The notes: generated by a model not told the origin, from the letters alone. DNA of 64,000 nucleotides from Bacteroides fragilis (GCF_019583405.1 NZ_SZUU01000001.1:806001-870000); one strand, 5' to 3'; counted from the first letter of the stretch, positions 45,376 to 55,652 are shown. Numbers and translations: made by a program.

Positions 45376-47034
45376 TTATGCTACCTTTTCAAGTTTCTTC
45401 ATGATAGAGAAGATAAACAGAGCGGCCAGCAAACAACATACGATAAGCACACTCCATACCATCCACAATTGCATGCCTCCCCACAGATAACCGATGATGG
45501 CAACCAGGTAGTTACCAATGGCAGTTGCAGCAAACCAACCACCCATCATCATACCTTTGTACTTGGGAGGAGCTACTTTCGAAACGAAAGAGATACCCAT
45601 CGGCGATAAGAAAAGCTCGGCAAAAGTAAGAACCAGATAAGTGGAGATCAACCAGTTCGGAGAAACTAACGCATCCTTCTCAATACCACTGGCAGCCAAA
45701 GCGTCCGGAGTAGGCAGACCGATAGAACCGATAGCCATAATCAAGAAACCGCATACGGCAATCATCATACCGATACCGATTTTACGCGGTGCAGAAGGTT
45801 CTTTTCCTTTTCTGGCCAGATAGCCGAATACTGCCAGCGAAACCGGAGTCAAAGCGATCACAAAGAACGGATTAAACTGCTGGAAGATCTGTGGCAGGAT
45901 GTTGATTGTAGGATCCATAGAAGTATAACTCCATCCCAGGCAGAGGAGTGCCACCATAACTACTACACCGGCAATCGTTTTCGACTTTCCGGTTTTACCC
46001 TGGAACAGTGAAAACAGGCCATAGATAACGACCAGCAAGAAGGTCAGGTTCACGATATTAAAGCCCAGACGGTCGAGACCGGTCACCTCTTGTGCCGTAT
46101 AGTCACGAGCGAAGAATGTCAAAGTCAGCCCGTTCTGGTGGAAAGCCATCCAGAAGAAAATAACTACGGCAAACACAAGCAACAGAGCTACGATACGTTG
46201 TTTAGTCTGTTCCGGAGTCAACTTCTCTTCTACCACGTTGGCCGGCTTAGCCTGTTTAGAGTTATAGTCCGCATGTTTAAATGTAGAACGGAAAGCTACA
46301 TAAATAAGCATTGAAATAATCAAGGACACACATGCCACACCAAATCCATAGTTGTAAGCTTCGGAGAGCTTATCGATATAAGTAGTACAGAAAGTAGCAA
46401 TGTCACCGGTAAAGTTTTGCGCAGCCTGCAAGGATTCCAGAGTAGCCTGATTGGCAGGAGTGATTGTTCCATCAAGATATTGATGTGCCAATGAAGGAAT
46501 CTGAGGGACATACGACAGACCTGCCTTGCCCAACATATAATTGGTTACTTTCGTTGCGGCTGTCGGAGCATACATTGCGCCAATATTGATAGCCATATAG
46601 AAAATACTGAATGCAGTGTCGCGTTTGGAACTATATTCGGGGGCATCATACAAATTACCCACCATCACCTGTAAATTACCTTTAAAAAGACCGGTACCGC
46701 AAGCAATCAGGGCCAACGCACCGAACATCATTACTTTGCCGGAATCGTTGGAAGTCGGAATGGCAAGCAGTGCGTAGCCGATAAACATGACCACAATACC
46801 CATTGTCACCATTTTGCCATAACCAAACTTATCGGCAAGAATACCGCCAAAGAAGGGGATAAAATAAACAGCAGCCAGAAAACATCCGAAAATAGTAGAA
46901 GTTTCAGCAGCAGTGTAACCAAACTTTGCTTGTAAAAACAAAGTAAAAATCGCAAGCATGGTGTAGTAACCGAATCGCTCGCCTGTGTTGGCAAGTGCCA
47001 GAGCATACAAACCCTTAGGTTGTCCTTCAAACAT
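45376..47034 (-). CDS. POT/PTR family peptide MFS transporter
   Basis: 552 aa with about 14 membrane segments. The N-terminal ALANTGERFGYYTMLAIFTLFL carries the E-x-x-E-R-type ERFGYY motif; FGCFLAAVYFIPFFGGILADKFGYGK and the second POT signature near residue 140 (FSIFYMAINIGAMYAPTAA) follow. These proton-coupled carriers import di- and tripeptides. It has its own promoter and a shared terminator, so it is monocistronic. Confidence 0.94.
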   Translation of the reverse strand: MFEGQPKGLYALALANTGERFGYYTMLAIFTLFLQAKFGYTAAETSTIFGCFLAAVYFIPFFGGILADKFGYGKMVTMGIVVMFIGYALLAIPTSNDSGKVMMFGALALIACGTGLFKGNLQVMVGNLYDAPEYSSKRDTAFSIFYMAINIGAMYAPTAATKVTNYMLGKAGLSYVPQIPSLAHQYLDGTITPANQATLESLQAAQNFTGDIATFCTTYIDKLSEAYNYGFGVACVSLIISMLIYVAFRSTFKHADYNSKQAKPANVVEEKLTPEQTKQRIVALLLVFAVVIFFWMAFHQNGLTLTFFARDYTAQEVTGLDRLGFNIVNLTFLLVVIYGLFSLFQGKTGKSKTIAGVVVMVALLCLGWSYTSMDPTINILPQIFQQFNPFFVIALTPVSLAVFGYLARKGKEPSAPRKIGIGMMIAVCGFLIMAIGSIGLPTPDALAASGIEKDALVSPNWLISTYLVLTFAELFLSPMGISFVSKVAPPKYKGMMMGGWFAATAIGNYLVAIIGYLWGGMQLWMVWSVLIVCCLLAALFIFSIMKKLEKVA

Positions 47035-47072
47035 AAAATTAGAATATTAGATTATTAAATAGATATTTTTTG

Positions 47073-47080
47073 CAAATATA
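47073..47080 (-). promoter_or_regulatory. -7 element for the POT transporter
   Basis: TAtaTTTG on the minus strand, 38 bp upstream of the start codon, inside the gap before the YbaK stop. Confidence 0.45.
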
Positions 47081-47095
47081 TACTTTTTACTGAAA

Positions 47096-47575
47096 TTAAA
47101 CAGTATATAATACACAAACTTCCGCCCGAACCTCGTTTATTAGCTCTTTAGGGTCTATTTTTATCTGCAATCCTCTCTGCCCTGCACTTACATAAATATA
47201 CGGAAAGCCCAGACAGGTTTCATGAATATAGGTAGGAAAATGCTTTTTCATTCCGATGGGCGAACAGGCGCCCCGGATATATCCGGTGACGGACAGAAGC
47301 TCTTTCATAGGGATCATATCGCAACTTTTATTGCCGGACACTTTAGCAGCAAGCTTCAGGTTCACTTCCTGATCTCCGGGAATTACACAAACAAAATATC
47401 CCGTTTTATCACCGTGAAGTACAAGGGTTTTAAAAACCTGATTAATATTCTCTCCCAAACTTGCCGCTACATGCACGGCACTCAGATCGCTCTCGTCTAC
47501 CTCGTAAGGAATAAGTTCATAGGCAATCTTGGCCTTATCCAGCAGACGGGCGGCATTGGTCTTATTGATTTTCAT
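47096..47575 (-). CDS. ybaK: Cys-tRNA(Pro)/Cys-tRNA(Cys) deacylase YbaK
   Basis: 159 aa from the ATG at 47575 (MKINKTNAARLLDKAKI), the family start; an upstream frame to 47602 adds nine residues. It has the YbaK/ProX fold blocks LVLHGDKTGYFVCVIPGDQEV, SCDMIPMKELLSVTGYIRGACSPIGMKK (the GGCSP-like loop) and the conserved Lys in LAAKVSGNK. It removes cysteine wrongly loaded on tRNA(Pro). The 22-bp repeat array B lies just upstream. Confidence 0.93.
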   Translation of the reverse strand: MKINKTNAARLLDKAKIAYELIPYEVDESDLSAVHVAASLGENINQVFKTLVLHGDKTGYFVCVIPGDQEVNLKLAAKVSGNKSCDMIPMKELLSVTGYIRGACSPIGMKKHFPTYIHETCLGFPYIYVSAGQRGLQIKIDPKELINEVRAEVCVLYTV

Positions 47576-47620
47576 AGACAATATGTGTATTTCGGCAGCC
47601 ACAGAAAGGAGCTGCCCATT

Positions 47621-47731
47621 AGTAAGTTAATAATGTAACTCTACGAAGTTAACTTCCTGCAATCACGGAGTTAACCTCGGACAAATACGATATTAACTTC
47701 TTAGTAAATAAGAAGTTAATATCATACATAT
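47621..47731. repeat. Array B: five 22-bp units with GAAGTTAACTTC-type palindrome
   Basis: Units start at 47621, 47643, 47665, 47687 and 47710 (steps 22, 22, 22, 23). The clearest unit begins TACGAAGTTAACTTCC; the others keep the [GA]TTAA[CT] core and the GAAG/CTTC arms with changes. It fills the space between the uvrA stop and the ybaK start. Same unit length, same core and same number of units as array A at 16384-16493, though the sequences are not simple copies of each other. Confidence 0.75.
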
Positions 47732-47737
47732 AAATAT

Positions 47738-50566
47738 TCAATTGATTTTCAATTCTTCGCGAAGAAACTTCGGAGTATATCCTTTGTTGCTCTTCGCAAC
47801 TTCTTCCGGTGTTCCGAAACTGAGAAGTTCTCCTCCTCCCTTACCACCTTCGGGCCCCATATCGATTATGTAATCCGCCATCTTAATCACATCCAAGTTG
47901 TGTTCAATAACGATCACGGTATTGCCTTTATCTACCAATTTATTCAGGACTCCCATCAACACACGTATGTCTTCAAAATGCAGGCCGGTAGTCGGTTCAT
48001 CAAGAATATACAAAGTCTTTCCGGTATCTCGTTTTGAAAGTTCAGTAGCCAATTTCACACGCTGGCTCTCACCTCCCGAAAGAGTTGTTGACGATTGTCC
48101 CAGTTTGATATACCCCAATCCCACATCTTGGATGGTCTTGATCTTATTCAGGATCTGAGGAACATTCTCAAAAAACTCTACCGCACGGTTAATAGTCATA
48201 TCCAGCACATCGGCAATAGATTTTCCCTTAAAACGTACTTCCAGTGTTTCACGATTGTAGCGTTTACCATGACAGACTTCGCACGGAACGTATACATCGG
48301 GTAAGAAATTCATTTCAATCGTTTTGTAGCCGTTACCGGAACATGCCTCACAACGGCCACCGGACACATTGAAAGAGAACCGGCCGGGCTTATAACCGCG
48401 GATCTTAGCTTCCGGCAGTCCGACAAACAGGCTCCGGATATCAGAAAAGACTCCGGTATAAGTAGCCGGATTGGAACGTGGGGTACGCCCCAAAGGGGAC
48501 TGATCCACATTAACCACCTTATCTATATTCTCAAGTCCTTCGATCGAATCATATTCCAAAGGATCCTGCAAAGAACGATAGAATTTTTGCGAAAGTATCG
48601 GTTGCAAGGTTTCATTAATCAGAGTAGATTTGCCACTACCGGAAACTCCGGTTACACAAATTAATTTACCCAACGGAAATTCCACATCCACATTCTTCAG
48701 GTTATTCCCTTTCGCGCCCCGTAACCATAAAGACTTGCCGTTTCCGGGATGTCTCTTAAAGGGCACTTCGATAGCCGTTTGTCCGTTAAGATACTGAGAA
48801 GTCAGTGTACTGGTCTTCAACATCTCTTCAGGAGTACCGGCAAAAACGACTTCTCCTCCCAATCGTCCGGCCTTAGGTCCCATATCGATTACGTAGTCGG
48901 CAGCAAGCATCATGTCTTTGTCATGCTCTACCACGATCACGGAGTTACCCATGTCACGCAGTTCTTTCAGAGAATTAATCAGCCGCAAGTTATCACGTTG
49001 ATGCAACCCGATACTCGGCTCGTCAAGAATATAAAGTACATTGACCAACTGAGACCCAATTTGTGTGGCCAAGCGGATACGTTGACTTTCACCTCCGGAC
49101 AGACTGACCGAGCTGCGATTTAACGAAAGATAATCCAACCCCACATCTAACAGGAATTTCAAACGGGTGCGTATCTCCTTCAGAATCTCGGCGGCAATCG
49201 TTTTCTGTTTATCTGTCAGGAACTTATCTACTTTCATCAACCAGTCATACAGCTCGTTGATGTCCATATTAGAGAGTTCATTGATGTTTTTGTCATGGAT
49301 ACGGAAGTGAAGTGCCTCCTTATTCAGCTTCGCCCCCTTACATTCAGGACAAACCGTAGTTTTAGCGAACTGTTCCGCCCATTTCTGAGCAGTGGCCGAA
49401 GCGTCTTTCTCTTGCAACATCTGGATATACTTCACAACCCCTTCATACGTTACAAAATAGTCGGAAGAAGTACCTATCAATGAGCTTTTTATTTTGATAC
49501 GTTCATCCGAACCATACAGAATTTCATCAATAGCATCATTGGGCAGGTCTTTTACCGGAGTCTTCAGTGACGCATCGTACTTCTCCAGCAGAGCACCGAT
49601 CTGCCAGAAAATCATCGCATTCTTATATTTACCCAAAGGAGCTATTGCCCCTTCATAGATCGACATCTCTTTATTGGGAATCACTTTATCCACATCGATC
49701 TGGCTAACTACTCCCAATCCTTTACAACGCGGACAAGCACCTTGCGGAGAGTTGAACGAAAAATTATGCGGAGCCGGCTCCCGATACGACAATCCCGTAA
49801 CAGGACACATCAAGCGTTTGCTATAGTGTCGGATACTCTCTGTCTGCGCATCGAGAATCATCAGCAATCCGTCTCCCTGACGCATAGCGGTGGCAACACT
49901 CTGTTTCAGCCGTTTATCATCCTTATCTTCTACGATCAGTTTGTCAACGACTACTTCAATATCATGATTCTTATAACGATCCAGTTTCAGACCATGTGTG
50001 ATCTCACGAACCTCCCCGTCAATACGGACATACAGGTATCCTTTTTTCCGGATTTGTTCAAAGAGTTCTTTATAATGTCCCTTACGCGAACGCACCAGAG
50101 GGGCCAACATATAGATTTTCTTCCCTTTATAATCTTTCAGAATGAGTTCCAATATCTGTTCTTCGGTATATTTCACCATCTTTTCTCCCGAAAGATAAGA
50201 ATAAGCTATTCCGGCACGGGCATAAAGCAAACGGAGGTAGTCGTAAATCTCCGTAGTGGTTCCAACCGTAGAACGAGGATTTTTGTTCGTAGTTTTCTGT
50301 TCAATGGAAATAACCGGACTCAATCCTGTTATCTTATCTACATCCGGACGCTCCAGATTGCCCAAAAAGTTGCGGGCATAAGCCGAAAAAGTTTCAATAT
50401 AGCGGCGCTGTCCTTCTGCAAATATCGTATCGAAAGCAAGAGACGACTTCCCGCTCCCACTAAGTCCGGTAATTACAGTCAGGCTATTACGTGGTATTTC
50501 CGCATCAATGTCTTTCAGATTATGTACGCGCGCACCATACACATTTATATATTCTGTTTCCTGCAT
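47738..50566 (-). CDS. uvrA: Excinuclease ABC subunit A
   Basis: 942 aa, full length. Two ABC ATPase halves: [14 protein letters not shown] near residues 33-46 and [13 protein letters not shown] near residue 650; ABC signatures [12 protein letters not shown] and [12 protein letters not shown]; zinc-binding [13 protein letters not shown] and CEACSGNG...CEVCHGKR sets. It recognises bulky DNA damage with UvrB, which is also in this window at 57068. It is monocistronic; array B follows its stop within 10 bp. Confidence 0.97.
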   Translation of the reverse strand: MQETEYINVYGARVHNLKDIDAEIPRNSLTVITGLSGSGKSSLAFDTIFAEGQRRYIETFSAYARNFLGNLERPDVDKITGLSPVISIEQKTTNKNPRSTVGTTTEIYDYLRLLYARAGIAYSYLSGEKMVKYTEEQILELILKDYKGKKIYMLAPLVRSRKGHYKELFEQIRKKGYLYVRIDGEVREITHGLKLDRYKNHDIEVVVDKLIVEDKDDKRLKQSVATAMRQGDGLLMILDAQTESIRHYSKRLMCPVTGLSYREPAPHNFSFNSPQGACPRCKGLGVVSQIDVDKVIPNKEMSIYEGAIAPLGKYKNAMIFWQIGALLEKYDASLKTPVKDLPNDAIDEILYGSDERIKIKSSLIGTSSDYFVTYEGVVKYIQMLQEKDASATAQKWAEQFAKTTVCPECKGAKLNKEALHFRIHDKNINELSNMDINELYDWLMKVDKFLTDKQKTIAAEILKEIRTRLKFLLDVGLDYLSLNRSSVSLSGGESQRIRLATQIGSQLVNVLYILDEPSIGLHQRDNLRLINSLKELRDMGNSVIVVEHDKDMMLAADYVIDMGPKAGRLGGEVVFAGTPEEMLKTSTLTSQYLNGQTAIEVPFKRHPGNGKSLWLRGAKGNNLKNVDVEFPLGKLICVTGVSGSGKSTLINETLQPILSQKFYRSLQDPLEYDSIEGLENIDKVVNVDQSPLGRTPRSNPATYTGVFSDIRSLFVGLPEAKIRGYKPGRFSFNVSGGRCEACSGNGYKTIEMNFLPDVYVPCEVCHGKRYNRETLEVRFKGKSIADVLDMTINRAVEFFENVPQILNKIKTIQDVGLGYIKLGQSSTTLSGGESQRVKLATELSKRDTGKTLYILDEPTTGLHFEDIRVLMGVLNKLVDKGNTVIVIEHNLDVIKMADYIIDMGPEGGKGGGELLSFGTPEEVAKSNKGYTPKFLREELKIN

Positions 50567-50587
50567 ATTCTAACTTTTATTGAGCTG

Positions 50588-50595
50588 CAAAATTA
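50588..50595 (-). promoter_or_regulatory. -7 element for uvrA
   Basis: TAatTTTG on the minus strand, 21 bp upstream of the uvrA start. Confidence 0.45.
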
Positions 50596-50679
50596 ATGTT
50601 TCCGCCCGAAATATAGTTTTAAAAAACACAATATTATTTTCTTAACTCAATATATTATGTGAATGTATGACATTATTCG

Positions 50680-50687
50680 TACCTTTG
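50680..50687 (+). promoter_or_regulatory. -7 element for the LysM gene
   Basis: TAccTTTG, 52 bp upstream of the ATG at 50740. A TTTG at -33 is not obvious. Confidence 0.5.
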
Positions 50688-50739
50688 CCGTAATCAATTG
50701 AGAATTGAATAGTAAAAATTACAAATTAAGATTAATAAA

Positions 50740-52512
50740 TTGATGAAATCAATCAAACGAATCTTCTTTCTCCTGTCCTTTATAAGTGTTTCCTATTTAA
50801 GCACCTTTGCACAAGAGAACCAATCCTACTTCCTGCACACCATTGAAAAGGGCCAAAGTTTATACTCCATCTCAAGCATGTATGGAGTCAGCAAAGCAGA
50901 CATTATCCGACTGAATCCCGGTTGTGAGGACAAAATCTACGCAGGACAAGCCATTAAAATCCCACAGAACAAAACTGCTCAAAAAGGTGAAACCTTTCAT
51001 ACGATCCAGCCGGGCGAGACACTCTATCGGCTGACAACGACCTATAAAGTTTCTGCCAAAGCTATCTGTGATGCCAACCCCGGATTAAGCGCGGAGAACT
51101 TCCGCATCGGACAAGTTATCCGTATTCCCTCGGCTGCCGAGGCTATTGATTCTACTGTAGAAGCCGTAGTGTCAATCCCCTCAGAGCCTGCTATGCAACC
51201 GGCCGTCAAGCCACGCTGTAAAGATATGCATAAGGTGAAACGCAGAGAAACCATTTTCAGCGTCAGCCGTGAATATGGCATTTCCGAACAAGAACTGATT
51301 GCTGCCAATCCAGAATTAAAGAATGGCATGAAAAAAGGGCAATTTCTCTGTATCCCCTACCCGTCTGAAAAACCGACAGTCACTGTCCCCAAAACAGATG
51401 CCAACATCATACCGCCAAGTGACAGCGAATTATTCCGTGAAAACAAAGAAATTCCTAAGAGTATTTCCACTGTTAAAGCGGCCCTCCTGTTACCATTTGA
51501 CGACAAGCGAATGGTAGAATATTACGAAGGTTTCCTGATGGCAGTTGACAGTCTGAAACGTGCCGGAACTTCAATCGACCTGTATGTGTACGATTGCAAT
51601 AAAGAAAGTTCGTCGCTGAACAGCATTCTGGCCAAAAGCGAGATGAAAAATATGAATGTGATCTTCGGTCCGGCGCAACAGCAGCATATCAAACCATTGG
51701 CAGCCTTTGCCAAGAAAAACGATATACGCCTGGTCATTCCTTTTTCTTCAAAAGAGGGAGAAGTATTCAACAACCCGTTTATCTACCAGATCAATACTCC
51801 GCAATCTTATTTGTATTCGGAAGTATACGAGCACTTCACACGCCAATTTCCAAACGCCAACGTGATTCTTCTGGAATCGGCGGTTGTAGATAAAGATAAA
51901 GTAGAGTTTATCAAAGGTCTGAAACAAGAATTGGGAAGCAAAGGTATACCCGTAAAGACATTGAAAGAAAATGCCCCGGTAGAAACTCTAAAAGCAGCTC
52001 TGCGCAATGACAAGGAGAACTTCTTCATTCCGACTTCGGGGAATGATCTGACGCTTCTGAGAATCATTCCTCAATTGACATTACTCGTTAGAGACAATCC
52101 GGAAGCACGTATTCATTTATTCGGTTATCCGGAATGGCAGACGTATACAAAAGACCATTTGGAAAGTTTCTTTGAACTGGATACCTATTTTTATTCGTCA
52201 TTCTACACGAACAATCTATTACCGGCCGCCATCAACTTCACTCAGGCATACCGCAAATGGTACAGTAAAGAGATGGAGGAACGGTATCCGAAGTATGGTA
52301 TGCTGGGCTTTGACACTGGATACTTCTTCCTTAAAGGACTGTCTAAATACGGTTCCGAACTGGAAAAGAACCTTCCGCAAATGGATTTGACTCCTATCCA
52401 GACCGGATTTAAATTCCAACGTGTCAACAACTGGGGAGGATTTGTGAACAAGAAAGTATTCTTTGTTCATTTCACAAAGAACTTTGAATTGATTAAACTT
52501 GACTTCGAATGA
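50740..52512 (+). CDS. Triple-LysM protein fused to a periplasmic binding-protein-like domain
   Basis: 590 aa with a signal peptide (core FFLLSFISVSYLS, cut after FAQ). Three LysM peptidoglycan-binding modules follow (about residues 32-75, 84-127 and 163-206), each of the form H-x-[IV]-x-x-G-[EQ]-[ST]-[LI]-x-x-[IL]. After a linker comes a type I periplasmic binding-protein-like domain (about 235-585; AALLLPFDDKRMVEYYEGFLMAVD, then FGPAQQQHIKPLAAFAKKND). The design suggests a periplasmic protein that holds cell wall while binding a ligand. It overlaps the next gene by 4 bp (ATGA), so the two are translated together. Confidence 0.85.
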   Translation: MMKSIKRIFFLLSFISVSYLSTFAQENQSYFLHTIEKGQSLYSISSMYGVSKADIIRLNPGCEDKIYAGQAIKIPQNKTAQKGETFHTIQPGETLYRLTTTYKVSAKAICDANPGLSAENFRIGQVIRIPSAAEAIDSTVEAVVSIPSEPAMQPAVKPRCKDMHKVKRRETIFSVSREYGISEQELIAANPELKNGMKKGQFLCIPYPSEKPTVTVPKTDANIIPPSDSELFRENKEIPKSISTVKAALLLPFDDKRMVEYYEGFLMAVDSLKRAGTSIDLYVYDCNKESSSLNSILAKSEMKNMNVIFGPAQQQHIKPLAAFAKKNDIRLVIPFSSKEGEVFNNPFIYQINTPQSYLYSEVYEHFTRQFPNANVILLESAVVDKDKVEFIKGLKQELGSKGIPVKTLKENAPVETLKAALRNDKENFFIPTSGNDLTLLRIIPQLTLLVRDNPEARIHLFGYPEWQTYTKDHLESFFELDTYFYSSFYTNNLLPAAINFTQAYRKWYSKEMEERYPKYGMLGFDTGYFFLKGLSKYGSELEKNLPQMDLTPIQTGFKFQRVNNWGGFVNKKVFFVHFTKNFELIKLDFE

Positions 52513-53216
52513 AAAGGAATCAACTGAAATCACTCCTACTGGGAAGCGTTTTGCTGGCAGGCATTACCTTGCCGGCAAAAGCCCAGATAGGCGAACAACG
52601 ACATAATTTTGCAATCGGAATCAATGGCGGTGCTAATTACAGCACTGTATCTTTCCAGCCCACCATCAAGCAAAACGGTCTTTTGGGAATTACCGGAGGT
52701 ATCACAGCACGCTACATTTCCGAAAAATACTTTGCTATGATCTGTGGTGCACAATTGGAACTTAACTTTTCTCAACGCGGATGGGATGAAAAATTCGATC
52801 CGGAACAGGGATTCTCTTCCGAAGACTCTTATGTTCGTACCATGAACTACCTTGAGATTCCTTTCCTTGCCCATCTGGCTTTTGGTAAAGACAAAGGGGT
52901 ACAATTCTTCGTGAACCTGGGACCACAAATCGGCCTCTTGTTAAGCGAGAGCGAAAAAAGAAAAGGTACCTGGGAAACTGCCAATCGGGCACCCAATGAA
53001 CAATATGGTAAATGGGTTGAAAATAAGTTCGATTACGGAATTGTAGGAGGAGGAGGCATTGAGGTCAGGACTAAAGCCGGTAATTTCCTTTTGGAAGGCA
53101 GGTATTATTTTGGCTTGGCCGACTTCTACAACAGCACCAAAAAAGATTATTTTTCGCGCTCTGCCAATAGTACCATTACAGCAAAAATCACTTATCTGTT
53201 TGATATAAAGAAGTAG
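52509..53216 (+). CDS. Outer-membrane beta-barrel protein (PorT/porin family)
   Basis: 235 aa with a signal peptide (core LLLGSVLLAGITL, cut after AKAQ). The rest alternates polar and hydrophobic residues with GINGGANYSTVSF at the start of the barrel, LEIPFLAHLAFG in the middle and ITYLFDIKK at the end, typical of the PorT/outer-membrane beta-barrel group. It is translationally coupled to the LysM gene, which suggests one envelope complex linking outer membrane to cell wall; that link is inference. Confidence 0.82.
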   Translation: MKRNQLKSLLLGSVLLAGITLPAKAQIGEQRHNFAIGINGGANYSTVSFQPTIKQNGLLGITGGITARYISEKYFAMICGAQLELNFSQRGWDEKFDPEQGFSSEDSYVRTMNYLEIPFLAHLAFGKDKGVQFFVNLGPQIGLLLSESEKRKGTWETANRAPNEQYGKWVENKFDYGIVGGGGIEVRTKAGNFLLEGRYYFGLADFYNSTKKDYFSRSANSTITAKITYLFDIKK

Positions 53217-53230
53217 AAAAACATATATAC

Positions 53231-53293
53231 AAAATCGCCACAAAGGATTTAGAGTTTATAGAGAATAATTTCTAAATCCTTTGTGGCGATTTT
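53231..53293. terminator. Bidirectional intrinsic terminator with 23-bp perfect stem
   Basis: Arms 53231-53253 and 53271-53293 are perfect reverse complements, separated by 17 nt, with A/T tracts at both ends. It ends the LysM/barrel unit and the bamD-rpoZ-DUF4293 unit, which converge here. Confidence 0.92.
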
Positions 53294-53297
53294 ATTT

Positions 53298-53747
53298 TTA
53301 TCGGAGACGATCGGCAGCCTTTACCATCACTTCATCCCGTCCAATCGCACGGACCGCCAGCCAGTTCAGGATAACCGAGATTAACGGTAAGCATAATGCC
53401 CATGAAATCTGAAAAGTAGCACTCAGATCTTTCTTCAGGACAAACATGAAAGCAAGAAAAGTAAGATAATAACCAAGCAGCAGAATACTATTGAATATCG
53501 TCATACGAATTTGCAACATACGGTTCTTGAACAGAAAAATCGTAGCGAATGCAATGATTGCACTGAGCAACAAAATACCAAATACACCCCATGTAGAATA
53601 AAGCGTACCGTTCATCTCTACCCCCAATGGTTTAAAAACATACATTGCAGCATCAGCACCTATAAAGCTGCCCACAGGCAGACACATACTTGTTATCAAT
53701 AATGCAGTAACAAGTAAAAGATAAATCGTTTGAATTCGTTGAATCAT
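53298..53747 (-). CDS. DUF4293 membrane protein
   Basis: 149 aa with four membrane helices. It opens MIQRIQTIYLLLVTALLI, a start common to the Bacteroidetes DUF4293 family. Function unknown. It is the last gene of a leftward run with bamD and rpoZ, about 110 bp after rpoZ, so it may have its own control. Confidence 0.85.
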   Translation of the reverse strand: MIQRIQTIYLLLVTALLITSMCLPVGSFIGADAAMYVFKPLGVEMNGTLYSTWGVFGILLLSAIIAFATIFLFKNRMLQIRMTIFNSILLLGYYLTFLAFMFVLKKDLSATFQISWALCLPLISVILNWLAVRAIGRDEVMVKAADRLR

Positions 53748-53856
53748 AGTTTTTAAAGTTGTGTTTAATCCGGAATAAAAAAGTCAAGCAATAAGAGATA
53801 GAAGAATAGACTCCCACTTACTACTTGACTCTTAGCTCTTCAATCAGCGAAGTAAA

Positions 53857-54192
53857 TTACTGTAATTTTTCTTTCTCCTTCGCTGGGTTTCTATAATAGA
53901 TCTTTCCTTCTACATATTCCTGCGCAGCAATCAGATTGGGTTTCGGCAATTTCTCGTAATAACGTGAAATTTCGATCTGCTCTCTGTTTTCAAACACTTC
54001 CTCCAGATTGTCGTTGTAAGAAGCAAACTCCGCAAGTTTCTTGGAAAGGTCATTTTTTATTTCCACACTAATCTGATTGGCACGCTTACCAATGATAGCC
54101 ACTGTTTCGTAAACATTACCGGTATCGGCACACAAGTCCATCATATCACGGGTAATGGTATTCGTCGGAGCATTTGTTTTTTTGTAATCCAT
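53857..54192 (-). CDS. rpoZ: RNA polymerase omega subunit (Bacteroidetes type)
   Basis: 111 aa. It shows the Bacteroidetes RpoZ/RpoK pattern: NTITRDMMDLCADTGNVYETVAIIGKRANQIS (17-48), with the conserved ANQI block and an acidic/basic C-terminal extension (YYRNPAKEKEKLQ). Omega helps assemble and stabilise the polymerase core. It starts 15 bp after bamD, so they share a transcript. Confidence 0.9.
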   Translation of the reverse strand: MDYKKTNAPTNTITRDMMDLCADTGNVYETVAIIGKRANQISVEIKNDLSKKLAEFASYNDNLEEVFENREQIEISRYYEKLPKPNLIAAQEYVEGKIYYRNPAKEKEKLQ

Positions 54193-54207
54193 AAATCTAT
54201 TTATAAT

Positions 54208-55011
54208 TTAGTCTTTAATTACTTTTTGAGAATCTTTGAAAATCTTTTCGGCTTCCTTCAGATATTTACTTTCCGGAAATTCATTTTTGAAAGCATAATA
54301 TTCGTCTACCGTTTCGCGATAACGATCTATCTTTTTGTCTTCTACACTATTCACTGCCATCTCATATTTGGCCCGGAGAATCAAAATAGATAAGTCCTCA
54401 CGATAATCAGTATAAGGATAATCTTTTAAAGCATTCTGTGCAGTGATTACACAAGACAGATAGTTATTGCCCATATAATTACCCAGATTATAATATAATC
54501 TTGCTGAATAAAGTTCTTTCAAAACCAACTTATCCTGCAAAGCAAAAATCATATTCTGTGCCTCTTGCTTTCTGCTGCTTTGAGGATAATATTCCAAGAA
54601 CATCTGCAACTGCTGGATAGCCTGATAAGTACTTGACTGATCCAAGCGGGGCTCCGGAGTATCCAAGAACAAAGCTTTGCCTGCATGAAAACGAGCCAAT
54701 TCAGAGAACTGACCACGCGGATATGTATTAAAATAAGTGATAAACGACTGTGCAGCAGTAGAATAATCTTTCTGATTATAATAACTCATAGCTAACATGT
54801 ATAATGATTCTTCTGCCTTATCACCACCTTTCAAGATAGTTATCAACTCGTTCAGCAATGTAGCCGACCGATTATACTGACCTTTGGCGAAGTAGTTCTT
54901 AGCGGCCTCATACTTGTATTCGTAATCAGTGCTTTTTAGCAACTTATTGTACTCTCCACACGAGGATAAAACAGTAGCTGCAAGCAGCGTTATAATGATG
55001 TTCTTCTTCAT
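54208..55011 (-). CDS. bamD: Outer membrane protein assembly factor BamD
   Basis: 267 aa lipoprotein: signal IIITLLAATVLSSC with the Cys at about residue 18, then TPR-like helices (YEYKYEAAKNYFAKGQYNRSATLLNEL, YNQKDYSTAAQSFITYFNTYPRGQF, PESKYLKEAEKIFKD). With BamA it folds beta-barrel proteins into the outer membrane. First gene of the bamD-rpoZ-DUF4293 unit. Confidence 0.93.
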   Translation of the reverse strand: MKKNIIITLLAATVLSSCGEYNKLLKSTDYEYKYEAAKNYFAKGQYNRSATLLNELITILKGGDKAEESLYMLAMSYYNQKDYSTAAQSFITYFNTYPRGQFSELARFHAGKALFLDTPEPRLDQSSTYQAIQQLQMFLEYYPQSSRKQEAQNMIFALQDKLVLKELYSARLYYNLGNYMGNNYLSCVITAQNALKDYPYTDYREDLSILILRAKYEMAVNSVEDKKIDRYRETVDEYYAFKNEFPESKYLKEAEKIFKDSQKVIKD

Positions 55012-55030
55012 TCTGTATTTAAATAATGCG

Positions 55031-55038
55031 CAAAGTTA
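55031..55038 (-). promoter_or_regulatory. -7 element for bamD
   Basis: TAacTTTG on the minus strand, 19 bp upstream of the bamD start. Confidence 0.45.
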
Positions 55039-55199
55039 AAGATTCGCGCTGAATAAACCAATTAATCAATGTTTTTTAAGATAAAAAAGAATGGAAGAAT
55101 AGAGTTTAGTTACGAATGGGTGAATAAGCATTGATGGATGGTTAATTTATAAACAATATAGCAGCTATTCATTAACCATCCACCACTTAATCACAGATT

Positions 55200-55625
55200 T
55201 TACAGTTTATACAAATCGCTTGCCGCCAACAAGTCAACTTTCTTTTCCGTCAACACACGGATACAGTTTTCCATATCATTAGGACGGATAATTACATTTG
55301 CAGAGTTATTATTGGCAAATGAATACATATATTCAATAAAAACTCCTTCATTGGAAAGGTATTGCAATACTTTGGCTAACGCACCGGGCACGTTAGGACA
55401 GTTGATGCCTACCACTTCTGTCACATTCACTGCAAAATGATTATCTTTTAAAGCTTTATAAGCTTTATCCGGATCGGAAACAATCCCCCGGAGAATGCCA
55501 AAGTCGGCATTTTCAGCAATGCAAAGAGCAGAAAGATTAATACCTTCCTTTGCCAATACTTCAGTCACCTCTGTCAGTCGGCCTGATTTATTTTCCAAAA
55601 AAATGGAAAGTTGTTTTGCTACCAT
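55200..55625 (-). CDS. Two-ACT-domain protein linked to phenylacetate-CoA ligase
   Basis: 141 aa made of two ACT domains: LSIFLENKSGRLTEVTEVLAK (about 6-26) and GINCPNVPGALAKVLQYLSNEG (about 74-95). ACT domains bind amino acids and regulate enzymes. The gene directly follows paaK (27 bp), an arrangement typical of aryl-CoA ligase/indolepyruvate oxidoreductase loci of anaerobes, so it probably senses an aromatic amino acid. No iorAB genes are seen in the window. Confidence 0.88.
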   Translation of the reverse strand: MVAKQLSIFLENKSGRLTEVTEVLAKEGINLSALCIAENADFGILRGIVSDPDKAYKALKDNHFAVNVTEVVGINCPNVPGALAKVLQYLSNEGVFIEYMYSFANNNSANVIIRPNDMENCIRVLTEKKVDLLAASDLYKL

Positions 55626-55652
55626 AATAAATGACTTTATATTTAATATTCG

